Assembly (NCBI RefSeq): GCF_036906915.1
Contig: NZ_JBAKHX010000011.1
Location: forward strand, 62,001-126,000
Source of the DNA: Phytohabitans sp036906915
Lineage (GTDB): Bacteria > Actinomycetota > Actinomycetes > Mycobacteriales > Micromonosporaceae
Length of the DNA stretch: 64,000 nt
Direction: 5' to 3'
Shown: positions 50,017-58,711 of the stretch, piece by piece
How the letters are laid out: each line of letters opens with the position of its first letter
Position numbering within the stretch: the stretch's first letter is position 1
The notes under the pieces: model-generated
Told to the model about the DNA's origin: nothing
Seen by the model: only the letters and a program-made list of their open reading frames with translations
Databases searched by the model: none
Made by a program: the position numbers and the translations under genes

Positions 50017-51807
50017 GTGGCGCGTGAGTTCAGGTCCGTAGGCGTGGTTGGTCTGGGCACCATGGGCGCCGGGATCGTCGAGGTCTTCGCCCGCAACGGG
50101 ATCGACGTACTCGCCGTCGAGATCAGCGACGCTGCCCTTGAGCGAGGGCGCAGCACGCTCACCGGGTCGACGGATCGCGCGGTGGCGAAGGGCAAGCTGA
50201 GTCCCGAGGACCGCGACGCGCTCCAGTCGAGGATCAGCTTCGCCGTCGGGCTGGACGCGTTGCACGACGTCGACCTGGTCGTCGAGGCGGTGCCGGAAAA
50301 GCTGGAGCTCAAGCGGCAGATCTTCGCCGAGCTCGACCGCATCTGTAAGCCCACCGCGATCCTGGCCACCAACACGTCGTCCTTGAGCGTCACCGAGATT
50401 TCGGTAGCCACGCACCGGCCGAACCAGGTGATCGGCATCCACTTCTTCAACCCGGCCCCGGTGATGAAGCTCGTCGAGATCATCCGGACGGTGGTGACCG
50501 CGCCCGAGGTGGTGGCGGACGTCGAGGCGCTGTGCACGCGGCTCGGCAAGGTCGACGTGACCATCAGCGACCGGGCCGGGTTCATCGCCAACGCGCTGCT
50601 GTTCGGCTACCTCAACCATGCGGTGTCGATGTACGAGGCCAAGTACGCGACGCGGGAGGACATCGACGCGGCCATGAAGCTCGGCTGCGGGCTGCCGATG
50701 GGTCCGCTCGCGCTCATGGACCTGATCGGCGTCGACACGGCGTACGAGATCCTCGACACGATGTACCGCCGGGGTGGGCGGGACCGGCGGCACGCCCCGG
50801 TGCCCCTGATCAAGCAGATGGTCACGGCGGGGCTGCTCGGCCGGAAGTCGGGACGGGGCTTCTACACCTACGAGAAACCGGGTTCGCCTGTCGTCGTACC
50901 CGATGACCAGACGCCGAACGCGGCGGAGTCGGCGGCGGCCGACGGCGCGCGCGGGATCGCCACCGTCGGCGTCGTGGGGTCTGGCACCATGGCCATCGGG
51001 ATCATCGAGGTCTTCGCGAAGGCCGGTTACGAGGTCGTCTCGGTGACCCGCGGCGGTGAGAAATCCGCGCGGGTCTGCGAGGCGGTGAAGAAGTCGCTCA
51101 ACAAGGGCGTCGTGCGCGGCAAGGTCACCGAGGCGGACCGGGACGCCGCGCTCGGCCGGGTGACCTGGTCGACCAACCTCGACCACCTCGCCGACGTCGA
51201 CATGGTCGTTGAGGCCGTGGTCGAGGAGCTGACGGTCAAGCAGGCGCTCTTCGCGTCGCTCGACGAGATCTGCAAGCCGGGCGTCGTGCTGGCGACCACC
51301 ACGTCTTCGTTGCCCGTGATCGAGTGCGCGATGTCGACGCACCGGCCTGCCGACGTCGTGGGGCTGCACTTCTTCAACCCGGCGCAGGTCATGCCGCTGG
51401 TCGAGATCGTGCGCACCATCCGGACGTCACCGGAGGCGTTGGCGACCGCCCGCGCGGTGGTCGCGGCGCTCGGCAAGACCGGCGTCGTGTGCGGTGACCG
51501 GTCCGGGTTCGTCGTCAACGCGCTCCTCTTCCCGTACCTGAACGACGCGGTCAAGATGCTCGAAGCTTCCTACGCCACCGCCGACGACATCGACCACGCC
51601 ATGAAGTTGGGCTGTGGCTACCCGATGGGGCCGTTCGACCTGCTCGACGTCGTCGGGCTCGACGTGTCGCTGGCCATCCAGCGGGAGCTGTACCTGGAGC
51701 TGCGCGAGCCCGGGTTCGCGCCCGCACCCCTGCTTGAGCACCTGGTGACCGCCGGCTACCTGGGGCGCAAGGTCGGCCGCGGCTTCCGCGACTACACCGA
51801 CCGGTAG
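50017..51807 (+). CDS. tandem-duplicated 3-hydroxyacyl-CoA dehydrogenase
   Basis: This 596-residue protein holds two complete 3HCDH modules in one chain. Module 1 (~5-290) has GVVGLGTMGAGIVEVFARNG, GIHFFNPAPVMKLVEI and GRKSGRGFYTYE. Module 2 (~318-596) has GVVGSGTMAIGIIEVFAKAG, GLHFFNPAQVMPLVEI and GRKVGRGFRDY. A ~25-residue Ala/Pro-rich linker joins them. Both catalytic His/Asn regions are kept; module 2 has MAIG where MGAG is normal in the nucleotide loop. It probably oxidises 3-hydroxyacyl-CoAs in fatty-acid or aromatic breakdown. The GTG follows AGGGG. Its TAG stop overlaps the first base pairs of the repeats. Confidence 0.93.
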   Translation: MAREFRSVGVVGLGTMGAGIVEVFARNGIDVLAVEISDAALERGRSTLTGSTDRAVAKGKLSPEDRDALQSRISFAVGLDALHDVDLVVEAVPEKLELKRQIFAELDRICKPTAILATNTSSLSVTEISVATHRPNQVIGIHFFNPAPVMKLVEIIRTVVTAPEVVADVEALCTRLGKVDVTISDRAGFIANALLFGYLNHAVSMYEAKYATREDIDAAMKLGCGLPMGPLALMDLIGVDTAYEILDTMYRRGGRDRRHAPVPLIKQMVTAGLLGRKSGRGFYTYEKPGSPVVVPDDQTPNAAESAAADGARGIATVGVVGSGTMAIGIIEVFAKAGYEVVSVTRGGEKSARVCEAVKKSLNKGVVRGKVTEADRDAALGRVTWSTNLDHLADVDMVVEAVVEELTVKQALFASLDEICKPGVVLATTTSSLPVIECAMSTHRPADVVGLHFFNPAQVMPLVEIVRTIRTSPEALATARAVVAALGKTGVVCGDRSGFVVNALLFPYLNDAVKMLEASYATADDIDHAMKLGCGYPMGPFDLLDVVGLDVSLAIQRELYLELREPGFAPAPLLEHLVTAGYLGRKVGRGFRDYTDR

Positions 51808-52106
51808 TGAGCGCGCGCCGTCCGCAGACCGCTCAAAGCGTCGGGAGCGCAGCGACCAGAGCGGCTGCGGTCTACAGGGCGGCCTTCGAGCGCGCGAGCG
51901 ACCCGAGCGCAGCGAGGGCAGCTGGCTCAGTGAGCGCGCGCCGTCCGCAGACCGCTCAAAGCGTCGGGAGCGCAGCGACCAGAGCGGCTGCGGTCTACAG
52001 GGCGGCCTTCGAGCGCGCGAGCGACCCGAGCGCAGCGAGGGCAGCTGGCTCAGTGTGCGCGCGCCGTCCGCAGACCGCTCAAAGCGGCCCGAGCGGAGCG
52101 AGGGCA
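51806..52106 (+). repeat. tandem 123-bp repeats, two full copies and one internally deleted
   Basis: Units start at 51806, 51929 and 52052, each with AGTG(A/T)GCGCG. Copies 1 and 2 look identical; copy 3 lacks ~70 nt of the centre. Each full unit has AGACCGC and GCGGTCT arms around ~35 nt. They are homologous, inverted in orientation, to the 47.1 kb repeats. The first unit begins inside the stop codon of the dehydrogenase gene. The region up to the sigma-factor gene at 52154 holds nothing else. Confidence 0.9.
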
Positions 52107-52153
52107 TCAGACTCATTGTCAACACCGCGGCGAGGTCGGGGCGTCTGTCGGGT

Positions 52154-52654
52154 GTGACCTTCGAGGAGTACGTGCTAACCCGCGGCCCCGCGCTGGTGCG
52201 GCTCGCCCGGTTGCTCGTCGGCGACGACCACCGTGCCGAGGATCTCGTCCAGGATGTGCTCGCCAAGGCGTATCCGCGCTGGGCGCGGATCTGCCGCACC
52301 GACCAGCCCGACCTGTACCTGCGCCGGATGCTGGTCAACGCGCGCAACTCGTGGTGGCGACGGCGGGCGAACCGTGAGTTGGCGGTGGCGGAGCCAACCG
52401 ACGGCGCACGGCCGGATGCGAGCGACCCGGCTGCGGATCGGGACGCCATGTGGCGGCTTGTCGCGGCGCTGCCGGACCGCCAGCGCGCGGTCCTTGTCCT
52501 GCGCTTTTACGAGGACCTGGACGACGCGGCCATCGCGGGGATTCTCGGGTGCTCGGCGGTCACGGTCCGCACGCACGCGATGCGTGCACTGGCCACGCTC
52601 CGCGGTCGGGTCGGCGACGCCGGCTGGCCGGTGCGAGAGGAGAGCAAGAGATGA
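52154..52654 (+). CDS. SigE-family ECF RNA polymerase sigma factor
   Basis: This 166-residue protein begins VTFEEYVLTRGPALVRLARL, the usual opening of this family. Region 2 is in HRAEDLVQDVLAKAYPRW. Region 4 is VLVLRFYEDLDDAAIAGILG followed by CSAVTVRTHAMRALATL. The GTG at 52154 is chosen by the family start; longer in-frame reading would enter the tandem repeats. The partner gene overlaps its stop (ATGA). It is the second such pair in the window after 1624-2166 and is only moderately similar to it. Confidence 0.9.
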   Translation: MTFEEYVLTRGPALVRLARLLVGDDHRAEDLVQDVLAKAYPRWARICRTDQPDLYLRRMLVNARNSWWRRRANRELAVAEPTDGARPDASDPAADRDAMWRLVAALPDRQRAVLVLRFYEDLDDAAIAGILGCSAVTVRTHAMRALATLRGRVGDAGWPVREESKR

Positions 52655-53823
52655 CATTCGACGTTGAGGACCGGCTCGCGGCGACGCTGCGTACCCGAGC
52701 GGACCGCGAGGTGGACGCGGACGCGCTGCTGGGCGGCTCGCTGGCGCGGGGCCGCCGCAGGCAGCGGCATCGCCGGATCGGGATGGCGCTGGCGGGTGCC
52801 GGCGTCGCCGGGGTCACCACGGCGGCGCTGGCGGCGGTGCCGCTCGTCCTGAGCGATGGGGGCGGGGGTGCGTCGATCGGTTCGGCGGAGACGCCCGCGT
52901 CGCCGCCAGGACGCATAGGGCAGATCGGTCCCGATGCCGAACCACCGGTGCGCGGGGCGTACCCGGTGCCGGCGCTGGCGGCGCAGGGCGTGCCGGGTGC
53001 CGCGGACGCGCCGGAAAAGGTCGGCCGGGAGCCGGGGAACATCCATTTCCGGGTCGAGAAGCTGTCGCTCCCGGTCCAGGGCGTGACGTGGGCGGTGCAG
53101 CCTGACGGCGTCGAGGAGATGACCCTGTCGATCACCGGGGCCGACGGCGGACCCGCGACCGGGCGGGTGCAGCTCGCAGCGGGGAAGGTGCCGGAGCCGG
53201 AGAGCTCCGGGCCGGCACGAGGCGAACCGGGCGGGCCGGTGGTCACCACCGAGAAGCCGGTGCACATCGGCGATCGCACGGGCACGCTGAGCGTCATCGA
53301 GGAGAGCGGGTTCACCTCGTATGAGGTGCGCTGGTCGCCCGCCGACGGGCTGGAGGCGATCGTCGGCGGCTTCGAGCTGGACGAGGCCGATGTCATAGCG
53401 CTCGCGCACGCCGTGCGGTGGGATCAGGCTGTCCGGTGTGCCGCTCCGCTGCAGCTGACGGCGTTGCCCCAGGGCGCGGGCATCAAGGGCTGCACAGTGC
53501 GGTTCTCCACGGAGGACATCACATGGGTTCCGGAGAGCGTCCTGACGCTGAACGGACCTGGTGCCGCCATGAAGGTGGAGATGGGCGGCCCGTTCATCCC
53601 CAGCGCCAGCTTCTCGGCGAGCCCGGGGGATCTGCCGGACCGTGGCTGGGTTGGCGACGGTGATCAAACGCTGCAGATTTACAGCCTCGACGGCGTACCG
53701 GTGCGACTGACGCCTACGGGTTATCCGAAGGACGTGGCGGAGATGGTGGCGAACGGCCTCCGCATGCCCGCGGGCACCGATCCCAACAAGCCCGAGACCT
53801 GGCCCACGTCTCTGACCGGCTGA
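52651..53823 (+). CDS. membrane-anchored partner of the SigE-family sigma factor
   Basis: This 390-residue protein has a cytoplasmic start of ~45 residues (MTFDVEDRLAATLRTRADRE ... RGRRRQRHRR), a membrane helix at about 47-68, a Gly/Pro-rich linker and a ~280-residue outer domain of beta-type sequence with no motif I recognise. The layout equals that of the BNR protein at 428-1627, but no Asp-box repeats are seen. Overlap with the sigma gene suggests an anti-sigma or sensor role. The N-terminus matches a common actinobacterial type without the zinc motif. Confidence 0.75.
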   Translation: MTFDVEDRLAATLRTRADREVDADALLGGSLARGRRRQRHRRIGMALAGAGVAGVTTAALAAVPLVLSDGGGGASIGSAETPASPPGRIGQIGPDAEPPVRGAYPVPALAAQGVPGAADAPEKVGREPGNIHFRVEKLSLPVQGVTWAVQPDGVEEMTLSITGADGGPATGRVQLAAGKVPEPESSGPARGEPGGPVVTTEKPVHIGDRTGTLSVIEESGFTSYEVRWSPADGLEAIVGGFELDEADVIALAHAVRWDQAVRCAAPLQLTALPQGAGIKGCTVRFSTEDITWVPESVLTLNGPGAAMKVEMGGPFIPSASFSASPGDLPDRGWVGDGDQTLQIYSLDGVPVRLTPTGYPKDVAEMVANGLRMPAGTDPNKPETWPTSLTG

Positions 53824-53832
53824 TCACGGAGG

Positions 53833-53838
53833 TAGCTT
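53833..53838 (+). promoter_or_regulatory. -10 box of leaderless promoter before the zinc-ribbon gene
   Basis: TAGCTT, 7 nt (gcctacc), then GTG at 53846. A GGAGG at 53828-53832 would instead suit a TTG at 53837, so the start mode is not settled. Confidence 0.45.
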
Positions 53839-53845
53839 GCCTACC

Positions 53846-54130
53846 GTGAGCCCCCGCAGGAACCATCGCCGCGACGACGCGGTGCCGCTCGACGCCGAGC
53901 GGGCCCGGCAGGGCGTGCAGCGGGTGCAGTCATGGGCTGACGGCGAGTGGTTGGTGCGAAGCATCCCGGGCAGGGCGTCGGCGAAGACGTACCGCTGCCC
54001 GGGATGCAACCAGGAGATCCGGCCGGGCACGCCGCACGTGGTGGCGTGGCCGGCCGACGGCCGTGGCGACGAGGGTGATCGCCGCCACTGGCACACCGGC
54101 TGCTGGCAGGCTAGGGATAGGCGGCGGTGA
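53846..54130 (+). CDS. small zinc-ribbon-like conserved protein
   Basis: This 94-residue basic protein has a disordered start (VSPRRNHRRDD) and a core with KTYRCPGCNQEIRPGTPHVV and RRHWHTGCWQARDRRR. The CxxC, His and HxxC residues would bind one zinc. Close relatives are widespread in actinobacteria and are often labelled ATP/GTP-binding without basis. The function is unknown. I prefer GTG 53846, which gives the common start MSPRRN; TTG 53837 would add three residues. The hydrolase gene follows after 12 nt. Confidence 0.75.
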   Translation: MSPRRNHRRDDAVPLDAERARQGVQRVQSWADGEWLVRSIPGRASAKTYRCPGCNQEIRPGTPHVVAWPADGRGDEGDRRHWHTGCWQARDRRR

Positions 54131-54142
54131 CAGACTGGCGGG

Positions 54143-54955
54143 GTGAGCGAAGCGATCCGCGCCAACTCGATCCTCCCGGTCCGTCGGGAAGACATAGAGC
54201 TGCACACAGCCGACGGTCTGAAGCTGGTGGGCGAGCTGGCGCTACCGGCCGACCGTGACCCGGTGGCGACCCTCGTGTGCGTGCACCCGTTGCCCACCCA
54301 CGGCGGCATGATGGACAGCCACGTGTTCCGCAAGGCGGCGTGGCGGCTGCCGGCGCTGGCCGGGTTGGCGGTGCTGAGGTTCAACACCCGGGGCACGAGC
54401 AGCGTCCGCGGCACGAGCGAGGGCGCGTTCGACAACGCGGTGGGCGAGCGATACGACGTGGCGGCGGCCATCGAGTACGCGGAGTTCGCGTCGCTGCCGC
54501 GGGTGTGGCTGCTGGGGTGGTCGTTCGGCACCGACCTGACGCTCAAGTACGGCTGCGACCCGGCCGTGGAGGGTGCGATCCTGCTCTCCCCGCCGCTGCG
54601 GTTCGCCACCGAGGAAGACCTGGCCACCTGGGCCGGCTCGGGCAAGCCGGTGACCGCGCTGGTGCCGGAGTTCGACGACTACCTGCGGCCCGACGAGGCG
54701 CGCCAGCGGTTCACCGCGATACCGCGGGCCGAGGTCGTGGGCGTACCGGGCGCCAAGCACCTGTGGGTGGGCGACGCGGAGAAGGTGCTCGACGAGATCG
54801 TGCAACGTGTGGCGCCCGACGTGCCGGTGCCGCTTCCGTCCACATGGGACGGTCCGATGGAGTCTGGTGACGCGAGCGCCTACGCCGACCGCACGGTTGC
54901 GGCGTTCGCGGATGTACCGAAGCAAGGCCAAGACGGACGTCAGGGCAGTTTGTAG
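54143..54955 (+). CDS. alpha/beta hydrolase
   Basis: This 270-residue hydrolase has LVCVHPLPTHGGMMDSHVF near the oxyanion region, LRFNTRGTSS, the nucleophile elbow LLGWSFGTDL (Ser), an Asp candidate in LVPEFDDYLRP and the catalytic His in GAKHLWVGD. It matches short-chain esterase/acylpeptidase-like proteins of about this length. The GTG is 6 nt after CAGACT, a weaker form of the leaderless -10. Its 3' end overlaps the convergent methyltransferase gene by 16 nt. Confidence 0.85.
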   Translation: MSEAIRANSILPVRREDIELHTADGLKLVGELALPADRDPVATLVCVHPLPTHGGMMDSHVFRKAAWRLPALAGLAVLRFNTRGTSSVRGTSEGAFDNAVGERYDVAAAIEYAEFASLPRVWLLGWSFGTDLTLKYGCDPAVEGAILLSPPLRFATEEDLATWAGSGKPVTALVPEFDDYLRPDEARQRFTAIPRAEVVGVPGAKHLWVGDAEKVLDEIVQRVAPDVPVPLPSTWDGPMESGDASAYADRTVAAFADVPKQGQDGRQGSL

Positions 54956-55653
54956 GCGATCAGTGACTTGGTGATCCCGAAGATGCGCTCGCAGCGAATC
55001 GTTGACTGTGGAAAATAGTGGCGCATCTGGGTCTTGTCGATCAGCTCCGTCCACAGCACGGACTGCAACGCGTCGGCCCGGCTGGAGGCGGGCGTATGTG
55101 CCAGCGGCCACCGGTGCGCCACCCGGGAGCGGAGCGCGACTGGCAGGAACTGCATACCCGGCGCCACCCAGTGCGGCTCGATCGGAAAGTAGCGGTAGGG
55201 CGTCTGTACCCAGTGCGCGTCAGAGAGCGCGTGGATCGACTCCGCGAAGCGGACGCGCCGCTCGTGGCCGCCGACGTGCTCGATCACCGAGTTGGAGAAG
55301 ACGAGGTCGTAGCGGCGTTTGGTGATCTTTTCGGGCAGCGCGCAGGCGTCGCCGTAGTCGAGTTCGGCCCACTCCGGCAGCTCGTTGGGGAGCGGCTCCA
55401 GGTTTACGACGTGCACGTGCTTGGGGCGGACGGGTGCCCGTTCCCAAGTGTCGACCCGGCCACCGAGGTCGATGACCGACATCTGCGCGAGGTCGGGAAA
55501 CGTCTCGCTCAACCACAATGCCCGGCGCGCACGGCGCTTCGCGCCCCACGAGTCCGGCGAGTCGACGACCCGCCGGCGAATGGAATGAAGACCCACGCGA
55601 GGCAGAGTATTCGGCCGCGCCCTTCCAGCGGCAGGTCCGTCCGGTTCACTCAT
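54940..55653 (-). CDS. class I SAM-dependent methyltransferase
   Basis: This 237-residue protein has a Rossmann SAM motif SVIDLGGRVDTWERA, an acidic ribose-binding position in VVNLEPLPNELPEW, and the post-II region DLVFSNSVIEHVGGHERR, a Methyltransf_11-like pattern. The C-terminal half (YRYFPIEPHWVAPGMQFLP) matches methyltransferases often encoded among glycosyltransferases. Its neighbours suggest it modifies a sugar or glycan carrier. It is divergent from the GT2 gene at 55881. Confidence 0.82.
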   Translation of the reverse strand: MSEPDGPAAGRARPNTLPRVGLHSIRRRVVDSPDSWGAKRRARRALWLSETFPDLAQMSVIDLGGRVDTWERAPVRPKHVHVVNLEPLPNELPEWAELDYGDACALPEKITKRRYDLVFSNSVIEHVGGHERRVRFAESIHALSDAHWVQTPYRYFPIEPHWVAPGMQFLPVALRSRVAHRWPLAHTPASSRADALQSVLWTELIDKTQMRHYFPQSTIRCERIFGITKSLIAYKLP

Positions 55654-55880
55654 CCATCAGCTATCCGACACTCAGCCGTGCGGGTCTGGATGGACCAGAT
55701 GAATCGCAAAAGGGGCGTAAGCGGTGCCGAATCGATGGGCGCCCCTACCCCTCCGACAGCTTGCCGACACTTCTCTTACCCGGACAGTGGAGCTGGGCAG
55801 GGTACACCGGACGGCAGGATGGTCCCGGAGATCGGCGACGGGACGGGGCGCCGGTCGTGAGCGGACAGCGAGGAGCTGTG

Positions 55881-56816
55881 TTGAGCCAGACCGAGGAGAC
55901 GATCGCCGTCGTCGTCGTGACATACAACAGCGAGCGCCTCCTCGCCGACTTGGTCGCCTCTCTGGGCACCGGGCTCGAAGGCGTCTCTTGGCACCTCACA
56001 GTGGCCGATAACGCCTCGGTGGACGGGAGCGCCGCGGCGGTCCGGCGGCTCGCGCCGGGCAGTCTCGTGGTGGAGATGGGGCGAAACGCCGGCTATGCCG
56101 CGGGCATCAATGCCGCCGTGGCCGCCGCTCGCCCACACACGGCAGTGCTCGTGCTCAACCCGGACATTCGGCTCGCACCGAAGTCCGGGCGCGAGCTGCT
56201 CGCCGTGCTGCGCGGCAGCGACGCGGGCATCGTCGTGCCCCGGCTGGAGCGCGGCGACGGCTCGGCCATCCACGTGCTCCGCCGGGAGCCGAGTCCACTG
56301 CGAGCTTTCGGCGACGCGCTGCTTGGTGCGCACCGGGCGGGCCGATTCGGCCCGCTCGGCGAGCTCGTGGTCGGCGACCACCTGTACACGGGGCAGACAG
56401 AGGCGGACTGGGCGGCGGGTTCGGCCATGCTGCTGAGCGCGGAATGTTGGACCAGGGTCGGTCCGTGGGACGAGTCGTTCTTCCTGTACTCCGAGGAGAC
56501 CGACTTCGCGCTCCGGGCACGCGATGCAGGGCTGGCGACGCGCCTGGCGCCATCGGCGCTCGCCGTCCACCTGGAAGGCGAGTCCAAGCAATCGCCCGGC
56601 CTGTGGGCGCTGCTCAACCTCAACCGGGTACGCCTCTACCGCCGCCGGCACGGGTGGTTGCCCACAGCGCTGTACTGGGCAGCGTTGCTGCTGCGGGAGA
56701 CCAGCCGCGCGGTGCTCGGCAACAAGGCCAGCCGGGCGGCGGCCCGGGCGCTGGTCAGCCCGTCACGGCTGCGCGCTACCCCGAGCCCGGAGCTGGTGCG
56801 GGCGTTAGCCGCGTAG
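55881..56816 (+). CDS. GT2 family glycosyltransferase (rhamnosyltransferase-like)
   Basis: This 311-residue GT-A enzyme starts with IAVVVVTYNSERLL and has LTVADNASVDGSA (nucleotide-binding Asp), VLVLNPDIRL (DxD-like) and YSEETDFALRARDAG (catalytic ED motif). There is no membrane segment, except that a C-terminal hydrophobic stretch (ALYWAALLLRE) may touch the membrane. The TTG at 55881 follows GAGGAG; longer in-frame readings start inside the methyltransferase gene. It resembles dTDP-rhamnosyl transferases. Its 3' end overlaps the convergent PHP gene by 12 nt. Confidence 0.9.
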   Translation: MSQTEETIAVVVVTYNSERLLADLVASLGTGLEGVSWHLTVADNASVDGSAAAVRRLAPGSLVVEMGRNAGYAAGINAAVAAARPHTAVLVLNPDIRLAPKSGRELLAVLRGSDAGIVVPRLERGDGSAIHVLRREPSPLRAFGDALLGAHRAGRFGPLGELVVGDHLYTGQTEADWAAGSAMLLSAECWTRVGPWDESFFLYSEETDFALRARDAGLATRLAPSALAVHLEGESKQSPGLWALLNLNRVRLYRRRHGWLPTALYWAALLLRETSRAVLGNKASRAAARALVSPSRLRATPSPELVRALAA

Positions 56817-57551
56817 CCGGCGCAGGCGGTTGACCACGGGCCGCACCGCGCGGCGGGCCGTCTCGGCGGCTACCGCCGCGCGTAGCGCCGGGCCGCGCAG
56901 CATCGACTCGACCGGCCGATCCCTAAACACGGGCGTGAAGGCGCCCTCGCGCAGCGCGCGGTGCACCGCCGGCAGGTCGACCGTGTCGCTTGCCAACCGC
57001 AGCCGCATCGCGAGCGGAAAGAACTGGCGGCTGGTGTGGAAATCGACGGCGGTGAAGTGCCGCAGCCCTTCCCTGCGGGCCAGCTCGGCCGCGTGCGGGT
57101 TGGGCGCGATGCCGTCGTACTTGCGGTTCCACACCTCGACGGCGGCCAGATGGGCGCTCCACCCGGGCTGGTAGCGCCGCCACGCGTCCCGCCGCCACGG
57201 GTGTGCTAGCACGCTGGTGCCACCGTCGGCCGCGACGCGCGCGAGCAGGACGCCGATGTCCGGCACCTCTTGCCCGTAGAACGGGACGTCGCCCCAGACC
57301 GGCACGTGCACGGCGTTGTCGAGGTCGTTGTATTCGATGCCTGGCACGAGCAGGATCGAGTCGCCGCTCGCCTCGGCGCAGGCCGCCCGGTACTCCGCCC
57401 ATCGCGAAGCAACGAACTCGCGGCAGTGGTCGGCGAGGAGCACGACGTCGTACCCGCGGTCGGCGAACGCGGTGGCGATGTCGGAGAGCCGCCAGGTGGC
57501 GTCGTCGGACCACTCCGAGTGCACGTGGGCCGCGGCCCTGACCGTCCTCAT
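56805..57551 (-). CDS. PHP-domain phosphoesterase
   Basis: This 248-residue PHP protein has all expected metal ligands: HVHSEWSDDA (HxH), LLADHCREF (DH), LVPGIEYND (Glu), LAHPWRRD (His) and VDFHTSRQFF (DxH). Stand-alone PHP proteins hydrolyse phosphate esters such as histidinol phosphate, or act as tyrosine phosphatases in capsule loci. Its ATG overlaps the stop of the ATP-grasp gene (ATGA). As last gene of a five-gene operon with glycosyltransferases it may dephosphorylate a sugar precursor or regulate polymer synthesis. Confidence 0.85.
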   Translation of the reverse strand: MRTVRAAAHVHSEWSDDATWRLSDIATAFADRGYDVVLLADHCREFVASRWAEYRAACAEASGDSILLVPGIEYNDLDNAVHVPVWGDVPFYGQEVPDIGVLLARVAADGGTSVLAHPWRRDAWRRYQPGWSAHLAAVEVWNRKYDGIAPNPHAAELARREGLRHFTAVDFHTSRQFFPLAMRLRLASDTVDLPAVHRALREGAFTPVFRDRPVESMLRGPALRAAVAAETARRAVRPVVNRLRRLRG

Positions 57552-58711
57552 CGGCGGCGCACCTGGTCGGCCACGGTGCGCCAGGTGTCTCGCAGGAGGA
57601 CGCCCCTCTCGTCCGCGTGGTACCAGCGGGTGCCACGCTCCCGCCGCAGCATCGCGCGGAGGGTGCTGCTCCTGCCGGGCCAGCGACCGGCGTCCACGCC
57701 CCGAGCGCCGCGCAGCACCGCCAGCAGGTGCACCATCTCGCGGCCGGCGTGACGGCAGACCAGATGCGGGGCTTCGGCCACCGCTGGCGGGCGCCAGGTG
57801 GGATCCAGAGCGGCCTCGACCGCCCAGACAGGGTACGGCAGGCCGCGGTGCCGGGCCAACGCCATGCTGCCCCAGGTGCGCCCGTTGAGCTCCATGAACC
57901 ATGGCTGGCCGCTCGCGTCTCGTAGCAGCTCGATCATGAAGATGCCGTGCCAGCCGGCTTCGGCCACGAATCGCTGAACCGGCCCAACCAGGTCGGGGTC
58001 GACCGGGATCGAGCGGCAGGCGCTAGAGCCGGAGCCGCGCGGGTTCATCATGCGGACGCGCCGGTGGGCGGAGAGCGCGTACCCCTCGCCACCGATGGCG
58101 ATGCCGAACATGCCCTCGCCTATGCCTTCGACCAAAGGCTGGACGAGCGCCGGGCCGCCGAGCCCCGCCACCACTGCGGCTACGTCACCGGCCTCCCGAG
58201 CGATCGCACCGGCCGGCCGGCCCAGCCGCCCGTCCCGCTCGACAGCGGCCATTGCCGATTTGACGATCCACGGGCCGACCCCGGGTGGCGGCTCGGTCGA
58301 ACCGGTCGGCGGCACGGGGATGCCGGCCTTCTCGGCCAGCGCGATCTGCTCGCTTTTGTTCAGTGCGAGCCGGGCCGCGGCGGCGGTGGCGCCGGCGATC
58401 GGGGTGCCGAGGATCCGCCCGTCGACGGCGTCCGTCGCGCGGTCGCAGACGAGCAGCGCGGCGTCGTCGAGCGGTAGGACCGCAGCCGGTCGTTCGACTG
58501 CGACCAGGGACCGGACGGCCGCGACGCAGGCGACCACGCCCGCCTCCGGAGCAGGCACGGGGTGCACGGTAATGCCGCGGGCGGCGGCCAGCGGCGGTCG
58601 GCGGCCGGTGCGGGAGAACGCGACCACCTCGTATCCAGCGGCGCGCAGGCACCAGGCGGACTCGATTGCGGCAAGCGACTCGGCGAATCCGATGAGAACC
58701 TTCACCGCCAC
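57548..58711 (-). CDS. ATP-grasp carboxylate ligase
   Basis: This 387-residue protein has a pre-ATP-grasp Rossmann-like part (VLIGFAESLAAIESAWCLRA ... LPLDDAALLV) and an ATP-grasp fold (ALNKSEQIALAEKAGIPVPP, PWIVKSAMAA for the ATP-binding Lys, ALVQPLVEGIGEGMFGIAIG, and FMIELLRDASGQPWFMELNGRTWGSM with the metal-ligand Glu and Asn). Such enzymes join a carboxylate to an amine via acyl phosphate, so it could add an amino acid to a uronic acid or to a small molecule. The GTG start overlaps the deacetylase gene by 10 nt. The substrate is unknown. Confidence 0.88.
   Translation of the reverse strand: MAVKVLIGFAESLAAIESAWCLRAAGYEVVAFSRTGRRPPLAAARGITVHPVPAPEAGVVACVAAVRSLVAVERPAAVLPLDDAALLVCDRATDAVDGRILGTPIAGATAAAARLALNKSEQIALAEKAGIPVPPTGSTEPPPGVGPWIVKSAMAAVERDGRLGRPAGAIAREAGDVAAVVAGLGGPALVQPLVEGIGEGMFGIAIGGEGYALSAHRRVRMMNPRGSGSSACRSIPVDPDLVGPVQRFVAEAGWHGIFMIELLRDASGQPWFMELNGRTWGSMALARHRGLPYPVWAVEAALDPTWRPPAVAEAPHLVCRHAGREMVHLLAVLRGARGVDAGRWPGRSSTLRAMLRRERGTRWYHADERGVLLRDTWRTVADQVRRR

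Noticed and set aside
51807..52157. Open frame of ~116 codons running through the 51.8 kb repeats
   Set aside because: The 123-bp period is a multiple of three, so the frame stays open by chance. The homologous array at 47 kb has a 124-bp period and no such frame, and there is no ribosome site.
55678..55860. 60-codon frame before the GT2 gene
   Set aside because: No ribosome site, mixed composition and no family; the region is more likely the promoter area between the divergent methyltransferase and GT2 genes.
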